From contig DASTFB010000075.1 in NCBI GenBank assembly GCA_035709005.1, forward strand, positions 1 through 52,245: a DNA stretch of 52,245 nt, given 5' to 3'. A program made the position numbers and the translations under genes. Within the stretch, counting starts at the first letter, position 1; each line of letters starts with the position of its first letter. The stretch is from Candidatus Methylomirabilota bacterium. Lineage in GTDB: Bacteria > Methylomirabilota > Methylomirabilia > Rokubacteriales > CSP1-6. Shown piece after piece: positions 42,944 to 50,026 of this stretch. A model generated the notes under the pieces. It worked only from the letters and a program-made list of their open reading frames with translations, searched no databases and was not told the origin of the DNA.

Positions 42944-43915
42944 TCATTCGCGATCGATCTGCGAGCCTTTGCCGGACTGGCGAGCACGTTGGTACGCCAG
43001 CGCGGCGACGGCAAGGTCCCCGAGCGCGAGTCCGCGAAAGACGAACGCCGTCTTCTCCTCGTCGGAGCGACGCCCGGCGACGTCGCCATTCACCAATCCC
43101 GTCAGATCACCCGCCACCAGCGCCGGGTCCACCAGCGGCTTGGGCATCTGCGCTTCCTGTTCCAGATCGTCGATGACGATCCGATCGAACGCGGACATGG
43201 TGTCGGGCAACCACGGCGCCGCCAGGTCCGTCACTGTGGCAAAGACACCTGGTCGCAACCAGCGGGCGTCCAGAAAGGGCACGAGTTGCGGCGAGAACGT
43301 CACCGAGCTGATGACCAGATCGGCGTCTCGCACGGTCTCACGGGCAGTTGCGCTGGCGACGGCCGAGAGCCCGAGCTTCTTCGCCGTCCGGCATAACGCG
43401 TCGCGATTCACCGTGCCACGCCCGAACGCACGGATCTCCTCGAGGGGAAACAGCGCCGAGAACGCCTGTAAATGGCTGTGGGCTTGGACCCCGCAGCCGA
43501 TGAAGGCCGCGACGGACGCGGCGGGTCTGGCCAGTCGCTTGGCCGCGACGGCGCTCAACCCCGCCGTGCGCACGGCGGTGATCCAGTTGCCGTCGATCAC
43601 GGCCACCGGAAGGCCTGTGTCACTGTCCAGAAGGGTGACCACAGCGTTGATGTCCGGCAGGCCGCGTTCTCGGTTGCGCGGATTGAGGATCAGTGACTTT
43701 ACGGCCAGAAACGGCGGATCGTCGGCCGCCGACAGCGTCGCCATCATGTATCGGCCGTCCGGCGGTTGAATCACGGCCTTCGGCGCGCTCCACACTCGTG
43801 CCCGGCTGCGCCCGCGTATCAGGTGCTCGATACTCTCGATCACCTCTCGGGTGGTGAGACCCAGGCTCTGAAGCGTCCTCTGCGTGAGATAGAGCAGGGG
43901 CGTACCCCTTTCCAT
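42944..43915 (-). CDS. Ornithine cyclodeaminase / mu-crystallin family dehydrogenase
   Basis: A 323-residue member of the OCD/mu-crystallin family. PDINAVVTLLDSDTGLPVAVIDGNWITAVRTAGLSAVAAKRLA is the family core, with Arg and Lys that hold the substrate. The NAD(P) motif is AAFIGCGVQAHSHLQAFSAL. DADLVISSVTFSP and FDRIVIDDLEQEAQ follow. Members deaminate ornithine or reduce imines and ketimines of amino acids, so the exact substrate is open. ATG 43913-43915 has GGAGG 8 bp upstream. The cupin gene follows 10 bp downstream. Confidence 0.88.
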   Translation of the reverse strand: MERGTPLLYLTQRTLQSLGLTTREVIESIEHLIRGRSRARVWSAPKAVIQPPDGRYMMATLSAADDPPFLAVKSLILNPRNRERGLPDINAVVTLLDSDTGLPVAVIDGNWITAVRTAGLSAVAAKRLARPAASVAAFIGCGVQAHSHLQAFSALFPLEEIRAFGRGTVNRDALCRTAKKLGLSAVASATARETVRDADLVISSVTFSPQLVPFLDARWLRPGVFATVTDLAAPWLPDTMSAFDRIVIDDLEQEAQMPKPLVDPALVAGDLTGLVNGDVAGRRSDEEKTAFVFRGLALGDLAVAALAYQRARQSGKGSQIDRE

Positions 43916-43996
43916 GTCCTGCGCCTCCGATCCATTACTGTAACGAAGCGAGCAATCGTGCAAGTGGCGCGGCGGGCGAGCCGCCGCGACGCACGC

Positions 43997-44146
43997 TCAA
44001 AGCTCCTCCAGGATGCGCTGGATCGACGCTTCGTCGACATGGACGCTCAGCAGCAGCTCTCTGACCGCCCTGCGATCGCGGGAGCGTTGGGCAGCGTCGA
44101 ACGCATCGAGCTTGTCGCCGGCGTGCAGGCGCTCGTTGACCGTCAT
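43997..44146 (-). CDS. 49-residue conserved small protein
   Basis: A short gene starting ATG (MTVNERLHAGDKLDAFDAA) and ending RILEEL. The sequence is hydrophilic and helical: a Arg/Asp-rich middle (AQRSRDRRAVRELLLSVHV) and a closing DEASIQRILEEL. It resembles the small MTVNERLxxAGLLDxFDAA-type proteins seen in many soil bacteria, whose function is unknown. Codon-position GC pattern looks coding in this frame only. The ribosome site is weak. It lies directly after the PPOX remnant. Confidence 0.55.
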   Translation of the reverse strand: MTVNERLHAGDKLDAFDAAQRSRDRRAVRELLLSVHVDEASIQRILEEL

Positions 44147-44186
44147 CCCGGACAGCGTCCACCGTGTGTACTCGGTCTTGAAGGCA

Positions 44187-44449
44187 TCTGGTCGCGACGT
44201 GCTGCGGCGCGATCCTGAAGATCACCCGGACGTCGCCTTGCCGATGGAACGGGTCGACGCCCAGATAGAGCCGCGCCAGGGCGTCGATGTTCTGGCGGCC
44301 CTTTGCCGTGTTGACCAGGATGTGCGTGCCATCGAAGCTGCACCACACGGGCTGGACCTGCGGCGTCCCATCGCCCATCAGCGTGGCCAGCGGCACCACG
44401 ATGGCACGGTCGAGGAGGTCGCGGTATTTGTCCGGTCAGGGCCTTTCAT
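44187..44449 (-). pseudogene. Remnant of a PPOX-class F420-dependent enzyme
   Basis: Pieces of a pyridoxamine-5'-phosphate-oxidase-like (PPOX class, F420-dependent) gene of normally about 130 residues. ATG 44447 starts in one frame, but the conserved DKYRDLLDRAIVVPLATL is in another, so a base is missing near 44432. TLMGDGTPQVQPVWCSFDG and ILVNTAKGRQN follow. The text then jumps to IDALARLYLGVDPF and VRVIFRIAPQHVAT, so the central segment of roughly 35-40 residues that carries cofactor contacts is deleted. An N-terminal frameshift plus an internal deletion indicate a dead gene. GTG 44399 opens a longer frame whose tail is unrelated. Confidence 0.7.
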
Positions 44450-44465
44450 GTCTTTAACCTTCGGA

Positions 44466-45089
44466 TCAGAATGTGACGATGTAGGCAATATCGGTGAGCG
44501 GACGAATCGTTGAGTCGCCTACGAGGCTCCGCAGGCGAGCTTCAGAAAAGTGCTCTGACCGAAAGCCCCCTTCTGTTTCGAGGTGGTCGCGGGTCTCCTG
44601 GGACACGACGTGACCCAGGCGCCGATACCATTCGCGACGAGCCGGCACTGACGCCTCCGAGTAGACGGACAGGAGCCGGGTGTGATGCTGCGGGGCCAGG
44701 CGCCGCATCTCCCTCAAGGCGCCGGTCTTGTCGCTCATAGTCCCCCACGTGTTGGTGAGGCACATCGCCAGGTCGAACGCGGCGGTCGTAGGAATGGCGG
44801 TCGCGTCGGCGGTGATGAAGTACAGGTGGCGACCGCTACGAGCGCGCTCGGCCTCGGCGATGTAGCTATGCTCGTAGTCCACGCCGACGCCGAGACGAAT
44901 GCGCTCCCCGAGTAGGTGCAGATGGCGTCCGGTCCCGCAGCCAAGATCGATGACGCGCGCCCCTTCGGCGACGACGCGGTCAAGGAGCTCCAGCTCGGCG
45001 CGCAAGAACGCCTGGATCTCGGGCGGCTGCGTAGCCGGATCCAGAGCGCGATTCAGTAAACCAGCCGCGTAGACGTCGTCGTTCGACAT
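44466..45089 (-). CDS. Class I SAM-dependent methyltransferase
   Basis: A 207-residue methyltransferase. SAM-binding motif I VIDLGCGTGRHLHLLGERI, motif II acidic residue at GVGVDYEHSY, then HLYFITADATAIP and FDLAMCLTNTWGTMSDKTGALREM. Substrate not predictable. ATG 45087-45089 is taken as the start; the open frame upstream encodes low-complexity sequence. It lies left of the last recognisable attC site, so it is probably chromosomal rather than part of the cassette array. Confidence 0.82.
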   Translation of the reverse strand: MSNDDVYAAGLLNRALDPATQPPEIQAFLRAELELLDRVVAEGARVIDLGCGTGRHLHLLGERIRLGVGVDYEHSYIAEAERARSGRHLYFITADATAIPTTAAFDLAMCLTNTWGTMSDKTGALREMRRLAPQHHTRLLSVYSEASVPARREWYRRLGHVVSQETRDHLETEGGFRSEHFSEARLRSLVGDSTIRPLTDIAYIVTF

Positions 45090-45626
45090 GCCGCCCGCTT
45101 CCGCCTGGTGACACGTGTGGCTCGAGCAAGAAGAGCGAGACCAAGCGCAAGCACAGACACTGGGACGATGAGCCAGTGCTTGCGGCCCTGCGCGAGATGG
45201 TGCATTCCGGCGGCGACACCGGCAGAGCCAGACGGAGGCAAGCAACAGGAGCGCGAGGCGAACGCGGAAGGCCCCGTAGCTCGAGATGGCGCTCCGGCTG
45301 ACCTGCGGCGGCCGGGTTCCGCGGATTGTGCCCGACCCAGCCGAGCGGGAACGTTACGTGCCTTCATAGCCGCGCCTGGCCCCACGGAGGCGTGCCGCGG
45401 ACGGTGCGCGACTAGCACCATCGACCCCGGGAACTCCAAGGTATCGCGGAGGTGCAGGTCTGCTCTGCTTGGGCATCATGGTCGGACTGGGTTGCGTCGA
45501 CGGGTCAGGAATACGACCGGAATGAGATAGGCATCGGCCGCCACCGCGAAAGCTATGGGCGCCGTAAAGCTGAGCCGGGAGAGCAATAGATCCCGAAGTC
45601 CTAGAATCAAGGCGCAGCTCCATGAA
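45090..45626. other. 537-bp stretch without a convincing gene
   Basis: Only broken pieces are seen, mostly on the minus strand. A hydrophobic fragment at about 45476-45620 (with ILGLRDLLLSRLSF and ADAYLIPVVFLTRR) looks like the tail of a lost membrane protein. Another, at 45053-45205 (50 codons, KHWLIVPVSVLALGLALLAR, basic C-terminus), overlaps the methyltransferase start. No attC, tRNA or terminator was found. The stretch is less GC-rich than the core. Confidence 0.4.
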
Positions 45627-46046
45627 TCAGAACCGATCGGTAACCAAGACTCGCCCCTTGGCGCCGACAGAAGTCTTTCCGTCCTGGCCTCGGATACGGC
45701 CGCGCAGCTCGACGATGTCGCCTTTGAGCTTCTCATTTGGCGTTACCTTCACTACCATCCATTCGAGATGAATGGTTTCATCTGCGTAAACTGGTCGGCG
45801 GAATCGAACCCAGAACTCGAGCCCCAACATTGCGCCTCGTGTCGAAAAGTGGGACGCGGTCAGGGCGAGTAACAGAGCGGTTGTATGGGGGCCACTGGCT
45901 GTCGGCCTTCCGAATCGGGTGGTGGCGGCAAAGGTAGGATCGTGATGCAGCGGGTTGTTATCACCGACGGCATTCGCAACGTCAACGACCATCGCCGGGG
46001 AGAGTGCAACTTCCGAGGAGAAACGTTCTCGCGGGTAGGCTCTCAT
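45627..46046 (-). CDS. MaoC-like (R)-hydratase domain protein
   Basis: A 139-residue hot-dog protein of the MaoC/(R)-specific enoyl-CoA hydratase family. The catalytic region is recognisable as DVANAVGDNNPLHHDPTFAATT (the Asp/His of the hydratase motif) followed by RFGRPTASGPHTTALLLAL. The second half has FWVRFRRPVYADETIHLEW and GKGRVLVTDRF-like strands. It would hydrate trans-enoyl-CoA or a similar acyl thioester. It lies just beyond the last attC, so it may be host DNA or a cassette that has lost its attC. Confidence 0.82.
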   Translation of the reverse strand: MRAYPRERFSSEVALSPAMVVDVANAVGDNNPLHHDPTFAATTRFGRPTASGPHTTALLLALTASHFSTRGAMLGLEFWVRFRRPVYADETIHLEWMVVKVTPNEKLKGDIVELRGRIRGQDGKTSVGAKGRVLVTDRF

Positions 46047-46474
46047 ACCTCGACCTCCATCGCGGTGATCGAGAGCGTCGGATCACGTCTCCCGTGCCTC
46101 AAGGGGCTCGGTGAAGAATAGCCGATCCCCGAATGCGGCCGCATGCGGTTGTCGTAGGGAGTGTAGCTGCCGGCGGCTTCGTGGGCTCGACATCGGAGGC
46201 GAGGCTAGAGGCGTGTGTAACGGCCTCCAACAACTCCGGGGCATCAAGGCGGCCGGAGACGCCGAGGTCAATCGACGGTCGAAGGGCGCGATCATCAGGT
46301 AGTTTCTCAATCGCCCTACGGCTCTCGATCCACAGCCCGGAGACGGTGGCGGCGCCTCGCTGTCTGGTAGTCGCCCCATCCTCTCCGCCCTTGCGGCGGG
46401 TACCTTGTGAGAGCCACGCAATCGGCGGCGTCTTCGGCCGTATTGACAAGCGGAAGCGCGATGCCCTCGGCGCC
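46047..46474. other. 428-bp stretch at the distal end of the cassette array
   Basis: No recognised gene. The longest minus-strand frame (46099-46449, 116 codons, with GLWIESRRAIEKLPDD and SIDLGVSGRLDAPELL) has no known relative that I can name and no good ribosome site. It could be an orphan cassette gene. Competing frames of similar length on both strands weaken the case. No second attC is visible on its left. Confidence 0.35.
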
Positions 46475-46535
46475 GTCTAACCTTCAGGCTGAGCGGGCCG
46501 GCGTCGAGCCGGACCGCTCCAGCCTGGTGTTAAAC
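46475..46535 (-). other. attC: attC site (61 bp), distal-most of the array
   Basis: Minus strand: R'' box GTTTAAC and R' box GTTAGAC fit RYYYAAC and GTTRRRY. Plus-strand arms CAGGCTGAGCGG and CCGCTCCAGCCTG pair with one extra (extrahelical) base. It begins 6 bp after the antitoxin stop. Confidence 0.82.
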
Positions 46536-46541
46536 CGCCTG

Positions 46542-46787
46542 TTAGGACCGCAGATCCTCCAGTCGGACACCGCGTCCACTCCGGAGCCCCTCGCGCGCCT
46601 CTCCTATGCGCCGCAAGAACTCGGGATGGTGCTCCAGTCGGTAGTCGAGCCAGTCGTCCTCGCTTTCGAAGCCAATCAAGACGCCAGCCGGTTTCCCATG
46701 CCGCGTGATGAGGATTTCTTCGGACTCCGCTAGGCGCAGGAATCGCGACAGATCGTCCTTGACTTCAGCCAGGGCCGCTTGGCGCAC
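46542..46787 (-). CDS. Phd/YefM-family antitoxin
   Basis: An 81-residue antitoxin. The N-terminus (RQAALAEVKDDLSRFLRLAE) and EEILITRHGKPAGVLIGFES are the Phd/YefM DNA-binding fold; the C-terminal part (EFLRRIGEAREGLRSGRGV) is the flexible toxin-neutralising tail. GTG 46785-46787 is used as the start, placing it inside the last 23 bp of the toxin gene. Its TAA is 6 bp from the attC. It would bind the toxin and repress the promoter at 47086-47113. The order is toxin first, which is the less common arrangement for this family. Confidence 0.85.
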   Translation of the reverse strand: MRQAALAEVKDDLSRFLRLAESEEILITRHGKPAGVLIGFESEDDWLDYRLEHHPEFLRRIGEAREGLRSGRGVRLEDLRS

Positions 46788-47076
46788 TGGGCGTCCCCTG
46801 CTCGGCGAGCCAGCGCGCCGCTTCGGCTTTCGTGACGATCGCGAGGACCTCGACAGCCTCCCGCGTGACGTCATAAGACACCCTCACTTCCCCAACCCGA
46901 AGACGATACCGCGGTTGACTCAAGCCACGAAGGCGCTTGATCCGGCTCTTGCTTACTCGGGTTGGCTGGTCCCGCAAGTGCCGTTCGAGGGCGTCCCGGA
47001 CTTCGGCCCGATGGTAAGCCTTGAGAGACCTGAAGGCCTTCGCCGCCTCAGGCGCCAAGACGACCTCGTGCCGCAT
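46765..47076 (-). CDS. RelE/ParE-family toxin
   Basis: A 103-residue toxin of the RelE/ParE superfamily, probably an mRNA interferase or gyrase inhibitor. The pattern is RHEVVLAPEAAKAFRSLKAYHRAEV, then IKRLRGLSQPRYRLRVGEVRVSYDV, with the basic RLRVGEVRV strand typical of RelE. The C-terminal tail (EQGTPSAPSGPG) is encoded over the antitoxin start. A TTGACC-N16-TATATT promoter directly upstream means this cassette need not rely on the integron promoter. Such pairs are known to stabilise cassette arrays. Confidence 0.88.
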   Translation of the reverse strand: MRHEVVLAPEAAKAFRSLKAYHRAEVRDALERHLRDQPTRVSKSRIKRLRGLSQPRYRLRVGEVRVSYDVTREAVEVLAIVTKAEAARWLAEQGTPSAPSGPG

Positions 47077-47085
47077 TCTAGCCAG

Positions 47086-47113
47086 AATATAGCCAGACTG
47101 GACTCCTGGTCAA
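47086..47113 (-). promoter_or_regulatory. Sigma70 promoter of the toxin-antitoxin cassette
   Basis: On the minus strand: TTGACC (47108-47113), 16-bp spacer, TATATT (47086-47091). Transcription should start near 47079, three bases before the toxin ATG, so the mRNA is almost leaderless. Confidence 0.65.
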
Positions 47114-47126
47114 TTCGGCCGTTGCG

Positions 47127-47214
47127 GTCTGACGGCTCGGCTGGGCGGTGGGCGCTTGCGCGGATGAAGCCGGCACGGGGGCTCATGCCCGCCCGCTCTA
47201 ACGGCCTGTTAGAC
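47127..47214 (-). other. attC: Degenerate attC-like site
   Basis: On the minus strand a perfect GTCTAAC box lies 29 bp past the DinB stop; the far end GTCAGAC differs at one position from GTTRRRY. GCCCGCCCGC and GGGCGGTGGGC arms pair imperfectly. Position and one good box fit an attC of 88 bp that has decayed. Confidence 0.4.
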
Positions 47215-47243
47215 CGTTCAGGGTTCACTCGGCGTATGCTCAT

Positions 47244-47789
47244 TCATGTTGAGGGACGGCTGGCGGCCTTGACGTCCTTCAACTGGCGCAGATGAACACG
47301 CATGTGATACTCGCAAAAGGTGATCCATTGAGCCGCGTTCATCTCGCCGATGAGCGGATGCACAGCGGTAATCGCACGAGGATCCACCGCTGCCAGCCGC
47401 TGCATGACTTTCCCGGTCAGCGCACGCTGCTTTGCCATGGCCTCACGTAGATCGGCGATTGGCTGGCCGTGAGTTGGCGCCGCTGGCTCTGGGACCCGCA
47501 CTATCCAACGATCATCCGGGCTCGGCTGTTGCCACGGGAAGGCGTGAACATCGGCAGGATACCGTGGCAATCGTCCCGCCTCCGCAGCATGCTTGATTGC
47601 CACGCTCACCATTTTGCCAGCGATGCCCTCGGCCAGTACGAGGTGGTGGAGAACTTCTCCGAGAGACCATTGGTCGGGCGCTGGTTTCCAGTCGGCTTGG
47701 CTCTGTGACAAACCTTCGACTTCAGCGAGAACCTGAGCGCGGCGATGCTCAAGACCGTCCGCGATCTCCTGGAGCGCATGAGGAAGCAT
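47244..47789 (-). CDS. DinB-superfamily protein (cassette gene)
   Basis: A 181-residue DinB four-helix bundle. WKPAPDQWSLGEVLHHLVLAE is the typical first His motif, and WITFCEYHMRVHLRQLKDVK carries the pair of C-terminal His. The chain between (VPEPAAPTHGQPIADLREAM) is the usual DinB_2 linker. The role is unknown; DinB-like proteins are common as integron cassettes and may act in detoxification of thiol-reactive compounds. It has its own attC about 29 bp past the stop and the arginase attC 15 bp before the start. Confidence 0.87.
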   Translation of the reverse strand: MLPHALQEIADGLEHRRAQVLAEVEGLSQSQADWKPAPDQWSLGEVLHHLVLAEGIAGKMVSVAIKHAAEAGRLPRYPADVHAFPWQQPSPDDRWIVRVPEPAAPTHGQPIADLREAMAKQRALTGKVMQRLAAVDPRAITAVHPLIGEMNAAQWITFCEYHMRVHLRQLKDVKAASRPST

Positions 47790-47804
47790 GTGTGCGGGTC
47801 CTCT

Positions 47805-47865
47805 GTCTAACGCCCGGCTTCAACGGCGGCGGCGAAGCCGCTGTCCGCTGTAGCCATTGTTGAGC
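47805..47865 (-). other. attC: attC site (61 bp)
   Basis: Minus strand: R'' GCTCAAC, R' GTTAGAC, both perfect fits. Arms GGCTACAGCGG and CCGTTGAAGCC pair with two mismatches, around a GC-rich central hairpin (GCGGCTTCGCCGC). Lies 45 bp after the arginase-family stop. Confidence 0.85.
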
Positions 47866-47910
47866 CGCGTCCAGTGCCCTGCCTACAGCAAGATTGCTTC
47901 GAGACATGCA

Positions 47911-48840
47911 TTAGCTGCACTGCCATCGGGGTGATGCGGCCAGAGCATCAGCCAAGGCCCGAGCAAAGGTCCGCAGAGTCGAGCCATCGATTTCCCCGTG
48001 GTCAGGGTTCAGCTCGCAAACGGTAAGCGCCGTCCAGTTCGGCGCGCGCAGCAAGGGGCGGAGCGACGCCATAAGCTGATCGAACCTGAGGCCTACGTTA
48101 CGGCGATTGTTCTCTGCTAGCGGCATATCGACGTAATCGAGCACGTCGACATCCAGGTGGACGAGCAACCGCTCGAACTGCCGCGCCCAGCCACCCACCA
48201 CGGCCTCCGCGGCTCTTGACGGGTCGGCGGCGACGTCCGCAAGCCGAACTTCGGCGACGCCGAGTTCGTCGATGACCTGCCGCTCGAACGGCTCGACGTT
48301 GTCGTTGGCGAAGAAAAGCACTTGCTCCGGGCGCAGCATCGGCACGCACGGACCCAGAGTGGCGAGCTCCGGCACAGTGCCTGTGACGCCCAGCATGTGC
48401 GCGACACCCATCCAGTCCAGGGCGCCGTCATGGGTGCTTTGGGGCGTGTTCAAGTCGGTATCGAGGTCGATGTAGACGACACCGATACTTTGCGTCTCTC
48501 GAAGCGCGCCGGCTACCGTGCCGAGTTCGACCGTGCAGTCACCCCCCATGACGAGCACTGCCGCGTCGGCAGCGAGGGCGGAAGCGACACGCTCCGCGGT
48601 GGCCTTGGCGACCGTCGCGGCTGCGTTCACATTCATGGCACGCGGGTTCACCTTGTCCGCACGCCAGCGGAAACCGGAAACGTCTCCATGATCGTCAACC
48701 GTGATGCCACGGGCGGTTAAAAACCCCAGCAAACCAGCAGCGCGGAGAGCAGTCGGGGCCTTCTCTTGGCCAGGCGCATATGCTCCTGCGCTACTTGGCG
48801 CGCCAATGATGGCCAGGCGCTTGAACATGGTTGACTCCAT
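47911..48840 (-). CDS. Arginase/agmatinase-family protein with altered metal site (cassette gene)
   Basis: A 309-residue ureohydrolase-fold protein. AIIGAPSSAGAYAPGQEKAPTALRA and the Mn-site strands are recognisable, but ligands differ: GGDHS reads GGDCT, DAHxD reads DLDTD, while the third motif (HLDVDVLDYVD) keeps its two Asp. Both Mn-binding His are therefore replaced (Cys and Asp). Relatives with GGDCT exist in actinobacteria and are simply called arginase family, so the substrate is unknown and may not be arginine. ATG 48838 is used; ATG 48826 (MFKRLAIIGAP) is nearly as good. It sits between two attC sites as a one-gene cassette. Confidence 0.85.
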   Translation of the reverse strand: MESTMFKRLAIIGAPSSAGAYAPGQEKAPTALRAAGLLGFLTARGITVDDHGDVSGFRWRADKVNPRAMNVNAAATVAKATAERVASALAADAAVLVMGGDCTVELGTVAGALRETQSIGVVYIDLDTDLNTPQSTHDGALDWMGVAHMLGVTGTVPELATLGPCVPMLRPEQVLFFANDNVEPFERQVIDELGVAEVRLADVAADPSRAAEAVVGGWARQFERLLVHLDVDVLDYVDMPLAENNRRNVGLRFDQLMASLRPLLRAPNWTALTVCELNPDHGEIDGSTLRTFARALADALAASPRWQCS

Positions 48841-48878
48841 GGGTTGTTTTCCTGCACAACGTTGAATCACCTCGAGCG

Positions 48879-48938
48879 GCCCAACGTTCAGCATCAGCCG
48901 CGGCGCAGAGCGCCGTCGGCTCCATGCTGTTGTTGGGC
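48879..48938 (-). other. attC: attC site (60 bp), best example
   Basis: GCCCAAC and GTTGGGC end boxes are perfect inverse repeats and fit both consensus boxes. Plus-strand arms CAGCATCAGCCG and CGGCTCCATGCTG pair with one extra base, then a GC-rich loop. Lies 40 bp after the SDR stop. Confidence 0.88.
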
Positions 48939-48978
48939 GGCACACGCGGTGATCGGGGCGGGAGCAATGTCGTGGACA

Positions 48979-49926
48979 CTAGCGATAGTCGCTCGGGTTG
49001 ACGTTCTGATCGCCGGCCTCGACTACCTCGCTATATCGCCATACGTTCGGACGTGAACCGTCAATGTCCGTAAAGCCGTACTCATCCGCCAGTTGCGCTG
49101 ACGTCACGGACTGCTGATTCCATCGCTCACGCCTGGGATCACTTGCGAGCGCTACTACAGCGCGCCCCACGTAGCGGGGCGACTCTGACACCGCGAATCC
49201 GGGCGGAGCAGCAGCGGTGCGCCAATTACCCTCAGTAACTTTGTAGTTCTCCAGCATCATCTCCGAGCGAAGCCATCCAGGTGTGATCGCCACTGCCGTC
49301 GCGTGGTGCGGCGCGAGTTCATGTCCCTCCGAGAACGCCAGGCGATTCACGGCGACCTTTGCCAGGTCGTAGAACACGGAGATCCGGTACCGCGACGCGT
49401 TGTAGTCCCACGCTCCATCGGTTACCTCGACGAGCAGGCCTCCAGGGCGGTCAGTCAAAAGGGGCAGGAGGTAGTGTGAGGTTATTAAGTGGGTATCGAT
49501 GGCGAGGCGAAGAATCCGGAGACCCTTGGGAAGATCATGCTGCCAGATGGGTTTGTTCCAGTCGGGTGGGCCACCCTTGAGCCGTTCTGCACCCCAGATG
49601 TCGTTCACCAAGATGTCGATGCGATCGTGCGTATCGCGGATCTGGTCAGCCAACCGCCCGACCTGGTTGGCGTCGAGATGGTCGACCACGAACGGAATAC
49701 CCTGACCGCCCAACGACGTCACGAGTTCAGCGGTTTCCTCGATCGTCTCGGGACGAGCGTAGTCGGACTGCAGTGAGCGATCGCGACTGCTGCGACCGGT
49801 ACAAATGACCGTGGCGCCGGCCTCCCCCAGAGCCGCCGCGATACCACGGCCAGCCCCTCGCGTCGCGCCAGCGACGATCGCGATGCGACCACGCAACGCG
49901 TTCGGATCGGGACACCAGTTCGTCAC
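48979..49926 (-). CDS. Short-chain dehydrogenase/reductase, DHRS1-like (cassette gene)
   Basis: A 315-residue SDR, longer than classical ones. Cofactor motif IVAGATRGAGRGIAAALGEAG, an Arg-rich second loop (CTGRSSRDRS) suggesting NADP, and LVNDIWGAERLKG in place of NNAG. The catalytic Tyr-Lys appears as YDLAKVAVNRLAF. The extra insert after SDR strand 3 and the NWNKPIW/ITPGWLRSEMML pattern resemble DHRS1-type proteins. Substrate unknown. It is a one-gene cassette, with its attC at 48879 and a truncated attC 54 bp before its start. Confidence 0.85.
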   Translation of the reverse strand: MTNWCPDPNALRGRIAIVAGATRGAGRGIAAALGEAGATVICTGRSSRDRSLQSDYARPETIEETAELVTSLGGQGIPFVVDHLDANQVGRLADQIRDTHDRIDILVNDIWGAERLKGGPPDWNKPIWQHDLPKGLRILRLAIDTHLITSHYLLPLLTDRPGGLLVEVTDGAWDYNASRYRISVFYDLAKVAVNRLAFSEGHELAPHHATAVAITPGWLRSEMMLENYKVTEGNWRTAAAPPGFAVSESPRYVGRAVVALASDPRRERWNQQSVTSAQLADEYGFTDIDGSRPNVWRYSEVVEAGDQNVNPSDYR

Positions 49927-49979
49927 GTCTGCTTTCCTATAACCTCTCGAACGTCGTCCGGCGCATCCGTCGTCGCGCC

Positions 49980-50026
49980 GCCCAACGCTCTGGATCAGGC
50001 GCGGCCGAAGGCCGTCGCCTGCATCC
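49980..50026 (-). other. attC: Truncated attC site at the IS110 junction
   Basis: GCCCAAC box, arm GGATCAGGCG, loop and complementary arm CGCCTGCATCC (with the extra base) match the left three quarters of the other attC sites. Then the sequence departs at 50027 into GGATGACTCTCATCC, a 6-3-6 palindrome. The second end box is missing; an IS110-family element starts here. Confidence 0.65.

Noticed and set aside
45053-45205. 50-codon minus-strand hydrophobic frame overlapping the methyltransferase start
   Set aside because: Overlaps a solid gene and lacks a ribosome site; kept only as a remark in the gap entry.
46099-46449. 116-codon minus-strand frame at the distal end of the array
   Set aside because: No known relative, no ribosome site, competing frames of equal length; not called as a gene.
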